From an uncultured Bacilli bacterium (GTDB taxonomy: Bacteria; Bacillota_I; Bacilli_A; RF39; UBA660), in NCBI GenBank assembly GCA_948479395.1, contig CAOLUI010000041.1, forward strand, positions 788-9,096: a DNA stretch of 8,309 nt, written 5' to 3'. The notes below the pieces were generated by a model. It did not search any database. It was given only the letters and a program-made list of their open reading frames with translations, and had not been told where the DNA came from. Positions 4,828 to 8,309 of this stretch are shown here, one piece after another. How positions within the stretch are numbered: position 1 is the first letter of the stretch; every line of letters starts with the position of its first letter. The translations under genes and the position numbers were made by a program.

Positions 4828-7053
4828 ATGGCGAAGAAGAAAAAAACCAAAGATGATAAAGGAAATAAATTTGAATATAGTGTGGAATTGACAGGTTTAG
4901 TTTTAATTTTAATAGGTTTAATTGGCTTTGGTTTTGGTCCAGTTGGAGCTATTTTAAAAGAATTTGCCATGTTTTTGTTGGGTGAATGGTGGTTTTGTAT
5001 TTTAATTTTAGTTTTAATTTTAGGAATATTTATGTTAATCAAAAGAAAACTGCCTAATTTTTTTTCGGCAAAATTAATTGGTATTTATTTAATTATAATT
5101 GTAATATTAGTTTTATCTCATATGACTTTTGTAAAAACTTGTGACAAACCTACAGCGATATTTCAAGCGACAATTGATAATTATATGGATCGAATGGATT
5201 CGATTAATAAAAATAATATTTTAACTTCGACTGGTCAAACTTCAATTGTTATTGGTGGAGGTATATTAGGAGCATTTTTTTCTTTTGCAATTTCCGCTTT
5301 ATTTGGTTTAACAGGAACTTATATTGTTTTATCAATTTTATTTATATTTGGTTTAGTAATGACTTTTAATTTAAATTTAGGAAATTTATTAGGAAAGATA
5401 TTTAAAAAGCCACATTTTAAAAAACGTGAAAAAGTAATTGAGGAGATTAAGGAAGAAGATTTAATTCCAATAACAGGTAATGATAATGATGAGGATAAGA
5501 TTGTTATTACGAGTGTGGAAGAGTTAAAACAAAATCATGTGGTAGAAAATGTTCAAGAAAATAAGGTTGAAGTTGGTCAAGGAACAAATTCTATTAATGG
5601 CTCTTATAAGTTGCCTCCTTTCTCTCTTTTGGAGGAACCTTCAAAAAATAAAAAGGTAAATTCAACGGAATTTATTAGGAGTAATAAAGAATCATTAGAA
5701 AGAGTTTTAAATGATTTTCAGATTCAAGGAAAAGTGGTAGAAATACATGTAGGTCCAACTGTAACTCAATATGAGGTAGTAGTGCCAACAGGAACTAAGC
5801 TTAGTCGAATAAGTAATATTAATAAAGAAATTGCTTTAGCTTTGGCGGCTAAAGATGTACGTATAGAAGCGCCTATTCCTGGAAAAAGTACAATCGGAGT
5901 TGAAATACCGAATAAAGAAGTTAGTCCTGTAAAAATTAAAGAAGTGATCACAAATGTTAATAGTGAAAAAGTTAAAAAAGGTTTATTAGTTACTTTAGGT
6001 AAAGATATTACAGGGAAAACTATTAATGCTGATTTAACAACTATGCCTCATTTATTAGTAGCTGGTTCTACTGGTTCAGGTAAATCAGTTTGTATTAATA
6101 GTATTATCATATCTTTATTAATGCATTATCGACCTGATGAAGTAAAATTAGTTTTAGTTGATCCAAAGCAAGTGGAACTTTCTAATTATAATGGAATACC
6201 TCACTTAATGTGTCCTGTAGTGACTGATCCTAAAAGGGCTAGTTTAGTTTTACAAAAAGTAGTAGCTGAAATGGATCGAAGATATAAGGTATTAGCAGCT
6301 AAAGGGGTAAAAAAAATAGCTGATTATAATGCAAAGATAGAAGATGAAAATAAAAAAAATCCTAATAATTTACAAGATAAAATGAATTATTTAGTGGTTA
6401 TAGTTGATGAAATGGCTGACTTAATGATTGTGGCTAAAAAAGAAGTAGAAGATTCTATTATGAGAATAACTCAGCTTGCTCGTGCGGCTGGAATTCATTT
6501 GATAGTAGCTACTCAAAGACCTTCGACAGATGTTATTACAGGAGTAATAAAAACTAATATTCCTTCACGTATTGCTTTTGCTGTTGCAAGTTATATTGAT
6601 TCTAGAACTATTTTAGATTCACCTGGTGCTGAAAAACTACTTGGTAAAGGAGATATGTTATATTTGCCAATGGGTGCTAATAATCCTACTAGAATTCAAG
6701 GATGTTTTATTTCGGATAATGAAATAGAAAGGATAATAGATCACGTTTCAAAACAGCAAGCTGTTTCTTATGATGAATCTTTAACTTCAACAAATGTGGA
6801 ACAAACTCATATGGCTGGAAGTGAGTCTCAAAACGATGATAGTGATGATCCTATTTATGATGAAGTTGTAGAGTTTGCTATTTCAACAGGTAAAATTAGT
6901 GCTTCTCTTTTACAAAGAAGATTTAGGCTTGGCTATAATAGAGCAGCAAGAATAGTTGATTTATTAGAAGAAAGGGGAATTATTGGACCTCAAAATGGTT
7001 CGAAACCAAGAGAAGTGTTGGTAAAATTAAAAGAAGAAAAAACAGAAGAATAG
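4828..7053 (+). CDS. ftsK: DNA translocase FtsK/SpoIIIE
   Basis: A septum-located, ATP-driven motor that pumps double-stranded DNA to clear chromosomes from the division plane. The 741 residues show the full family architecture. The N-terminal membrane domain has hydrophobic segments at about 20-42, 53-71, 82-99, 140-160 and 163-181. An acidic linker (200-280) follows. The motor has an alpha domain (about 285-390), Walker A GSTGSGKS (413-420), VDPKQVELS (444-452), Walker B LVVIVDEMADL (522-532, D527 and E528), and the conserved QLARAAGIHLIVATQRPS (549-566). The C-terminal gamma winged helix (about 675-735, LLQRRFRLGYNRAARIVDLL) is the part that reads polar guide sequences in this family. The short linker and the length near SpoIIIE's 787 fit the Gram-positive form rather than the roughly 1300-residue E. 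coli protein. The ATG has GGTGAAGG at close spacing. Whether this organism sporulates cannot be judged from this window. Confidence 0.97.
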   Translation: MAKKKKTKDDKGNKFEYSVELTGLVLILIGLIGFGFGPVGAILKEFAMFLLGEWWFCILILVLILGIFMLIKRKLPNFFSAKLIGIYLIIIVILVLSHMTFVKTCDKPTAIFQATIDNYMDRMDSINKNNILTSTGQTSIVIGGGILGAFFSFAISALFGLTGTYIVLSILFIFGLVMTFNLNLGNLLGKIFKKPHFKKREKVIEEIKEEDLIPITGNDNDEDKIVITSVEELKQNHVVENVQENKVEVGQGTNSINGSYKLPPFSLLEEPSKNKKVNSTEFIRSNKESLERVLNDFQIQGKVVEIHVGPTVTQYEVVVPTGTKLSRISNINKEIALALAAKDVRIEAPIPGKSTIGVEIPNKEVSPVKIKEVITNVNSEKVKKGLLVTLGKDITGKTINADLTTMPHLLVAGSTGSGKSVCINSIIISLLMHYRPDEVKLVLVDPKQVELSNYNGIPHLMCPVVTDPKRASLVLQKVVAEMDRRYKVLAAKGVKKIADYNAKIEDENKKNPNNLQDKMNYLVVIVDEMADLMIVAKKEVEDSIMRITQLARAAGIHLIVATQRPSTDVITGVIKTNIPSRIAFAVASYIDSRTILDSPGAEKLLGKGDMLYLPMGANNPTRIQGCFISDNEIERIIDHVSKQQAVSYDESLTSTNVEQTHMAGSESQNDDSDDPIYDEVVEFAISTGKISASLLQRRFRLGYNRAARIVDLLEERGIIGPQNGSKPREVLVKLKEEKTEE

Positions 7054-7063
7054 TTATTTTGAT

Positions 7064-7072
7064 AAGGTGAGG
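7064..7072 (+). promoter_or_regulatory. Ribosome binding site deciding the TTG start at 7078
   Basis: AAGGTGAGG ends 5 bases before a TTG. No in-frame ATG occurs before codon 40, which is well inside the conserved dGTPase N-terminal region, so the TTG at 7078 is the supported start. Confidence 0.8.
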
Positions 7073-7077
7073 AAGTA

Positions 7078-8169
7078 TTGAAAAATTTAAGTAAATATGC
7101 TTGTTTGAATGAGTCTGCTTTTCGTTTAAAAAAGGAAGAAGAAGATAAATATCGAACTCCTTTTTTTCGAGATATTGATCGAATAATTTATTCTATGAGT
7201 TATTTAAGATATGCGGATAAAACACAAGTTTTTAGTTTTAATGAAAATGATCATATTAGTAAACGAATGATTCATGTTCAATTGGTTAGTAAAATAGCAA
7301 GGACTATTGGAAGAAATTTGAATTTAAATGAAGATTTAATTGAAGCAGCAGCTTTAGGTCATGATCTAGGTCATGTTCCTTTTGGTCATGTGGGAGAGTC
7401 TATTTTAAATAAAATTAGTTTAGAAAATAATGAAGGTTTTTTTAATCATAATATTGAAAGTGTTAGGATTTTAATGTTTTTAGAACAAAATGGAGTAGGA
7501 AGAAATATTACATTACAGGTTTTAGATGCTATTATGTGTCATAATGGAGAGTTTCCAGAAAATGAGTATTATCCACAAGAAAAAACTGTGGAAGAATTTT
7601 TGGCTGAATATTATGATTCTTATAATAATCTAAAATTAATTAAAAGTTTAAGACCAATGACTTTAGAGGGCTGTGTAGTGCGTATTAGTGATATAATCGC
7701 TTATATTGGTAAAGATATTGAGGATGCTATATGTTTAGGTATTATTAATAAAGAACAAATTCCACAAAGTATTAAAGAAACTTTAGGAACAAGTAATCGA
7801 GAAATAATTAATACGATTGTTAGTGATGTAATAGAAAATAGTCGAGACAAATCTTATATTAAATTAAGTAAAAATATTTATGGTGCTATTCTTGATTTGA
7901 AAAAGTTTAATTATGAAAATATTTATTTGAAAGCTAATACAGAGGAAGATTTAAAATATTATGAAGCGATGTTTAGGTCATTATTTAATAGATATTTGTT
8001 AGACATAAAGAAGAATAATAAGGAATCAACAATACATAAAACATTTTTGTATAATATGAGTGATAAATATTTATCAGAAACTACACCAGCAAGAAAGGTT
8101 ATTGATTTTTTAGCGGGAATGACTGATGATTATATGGAAAAATGTTATAAAGAAGATGTAGTTGAATAA
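7078..8169 (+). CDS. dgt: Deoxyguanosinetriphosphate triphosphohydrolase-like HD protein
   Basis: This HD-superfamily enzyme of the dGTPase group would hydrolyse a dNTP to the deoxynucleoside plus tripolyphosphate and so trim dNTP pools. The 363 residues include the family N-terminus (YRTPFFRDIDRIIYS, then KTQVF), the first metal His (H66, RMIHVQLVSKIART), the doublet with family-specific histidines GHDLGHVPFGHVGE (H95, D96, H99, H104), NHNIESVRIL (H124), MCHNGEF (H155) and the last ligand Asp in VVRISDIIAYIGKDIEDA (D205). All key ligands are intact, unlike the broken HD gene upstream. It follows ftsK by 24 bases with no terminator or promoter between, so they are probably co-transcribed. Substrate specificity is inferred from the family; many Firmicutes members need a nucleotide activator and prefer different dNTPs. 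Confidence 0.9.
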   Translation: MKNLSKYACLNESAFRLKKEEEDKYRTPFFRDIDRIIYSMSYLRYADKTQVFSFNENDHISKRMIHVQLVSKIARTIGRNLNLNEDLIEAAALGHDLGHVPFGHVGESILNKISLENNEGFFNHNIESVRILMFLEQNGVGRNITLQVLDAIMCHNGEFPENEYYPQEKTVEEFLAEYYDSYNNLKLIKSLRPMTLEGCVVRISDIIAYIGKDIEDAICLGIINKEQIPQSIKETLGTSNREIINTIVSDVIENSRDKSYIKLSKNIYGAILDLKKFNYENIYLKANTEEDLKYYEAMFRSLFNRYLLDIKKNNKESTIHKTFLYNMSDKYLSETTPARKVIDFLAGMTDDYMEKCYKEDVVE

Positions 8170-8203
8170 TTTTCTTTAAAATAAAGAATTTATTTGAGTA
8201 ATT

Positions 8204-8230
8204 AAGAAGCCTTTTTAAGGTTTTTTATTT
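8204..8230 (+). terminator. Rho-independent terminator of the ftsK-dgt unit
   Basis: AAGAAGCCTT (8204-8213) pairs with AAGGTTTTTT (8217-8226) over 10 bp with two G·T wobbles around a TTT loop, and the T-rich tract runs on past 8230. A second, weaker hairpin lies just upstream, TTCTTTA (8172-8178) with TAAAGAA (8182-8188), directly after the dGTPase-like stop codon. Confidence 0.75.
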
Positions 8231-8248
8231 TTATTTTTATGATATAAT
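8220..8248 (+). promoter_or_regulatory. Probable sigma-A promoter for the gene leaving the window
   Basis: A perfect TATAAT at 8243-8248 sits just after the terminator. The -35 is poor: at 17-base spacing it would be GTTTTT (8220-8225), within the T-tract of the terminator, and no TGn element is present. Transcription would begin near 8255, ahead of AGGGG at 8261-8265. Confidence 0.5.
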
Positions 8249-8275
8249 GATAACTAAGATAGGGGCTAAAAATAA

Positions 8276-8309
8276 ATGAATAAAAAAAGAATAATAATGC
8301 TAAGTGTGA
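8276..8309 (+). CDS. Start of an unidentified gene, 3' end missing
   Basis: Eleven codons are visible, MNKKRIIMLSV, preceded by AGGGG (8261-8265) with a 10-base spacer and by a likely promoter. A basic start followed by hydrophobic residues could be the beginning of a signal peptide or membrane anchor, but too little is present to identify the protein. Confidence 0.5.
   Translation, partial: MNKKRIIMLSV

Noticed and set aside
7075..7080. Possible frameshift at the start of the dGTPase-like gene because no ATG is present
   Set aside because: TTG 7078 follows a strong AAGGTGAGG site and the family's N-terminal motifs follow without interruption.

Overview
The window is very AT-rich, and all its genes lie on the + strand. 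Every clearly coding Trp codon is TGG, and the stops are mostly TAA, so the standard bacterial code applies and this is not a UGA=Trp mollicute. Shine-Dalgarno sites are strong (AAAGGAGA, AAGGTGAGG), TTG starts are used, and promoters are textbook sigma-A type with TGn extended -10 boxes. The protein families (RNase J, SpoIIIE/FtsK, Firmicutes-type PgsA) point to a low-GC Bacillota, perhaps a gut Bacilli/Erysipelotrichia or RF39-like lineage. The lineage is inference from composition and gene content only.

Layout. 1-1239: the 3' part of an RNase J paralog whose active site is degraded (J2-like). 1249-1280: a terminator whose 3' arm is also the ribosome binding site of the next gene. 1279-1713: a small helical protein of unknown function. 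1715-1744: a terminator. 1746-1775: a promoter. 1803-2330: pgsA, phosphatidylglycerophosphate synthase. 2327-2826: an HD-domain hydrolase that has no ordinary start codon and is split by a one-base frameshift in an A-run. 2818-2854: a terminator. 2877-2905: a strong promoter serving two tandem paralogous proteins (2931-3878 and 3883-4779) with a transglutaminase/papain-like Cys-His-Asp triad. 4782-4810: a strong promoter for ftsK/spoIIIE (4828-7053), followed 24 bases later by a dGTPase-like HD phosphohydrolase (7078-8169). 8204-8230: a terminator, then a promoter and the first 11 codons of another gene (8276 on).

How it fits together. The core genes are housekeeping: RNA processing/decay (RNase J), anionic phospholipid synthesis (PgsA), chromosome translocation at the septum (FtsK) and dNTP pool control (dGTPase-like). 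In Bacillus subtilis rnjB lies just upstream of spoIIIE, and pgsA lies a short way downstream of spoIIIE, so this looks like a rearranged version of a conserved Bacilli neighbourhood. The accessory material inserted into it is the broken HD gene and the transglutaminase-like pair with its own promoter. The most unusual points are the degenerate RNase J, the terminator/RBS overlap, the HD gene joined to pgsA by two A-runs, and the uncharacterised tandem Cys-His-Asp proteins. No tRNA, rRNA, CRISPR array, insertion sequence or riboswitch was recognised, and no gene-free stretch exceeds 300 bases.
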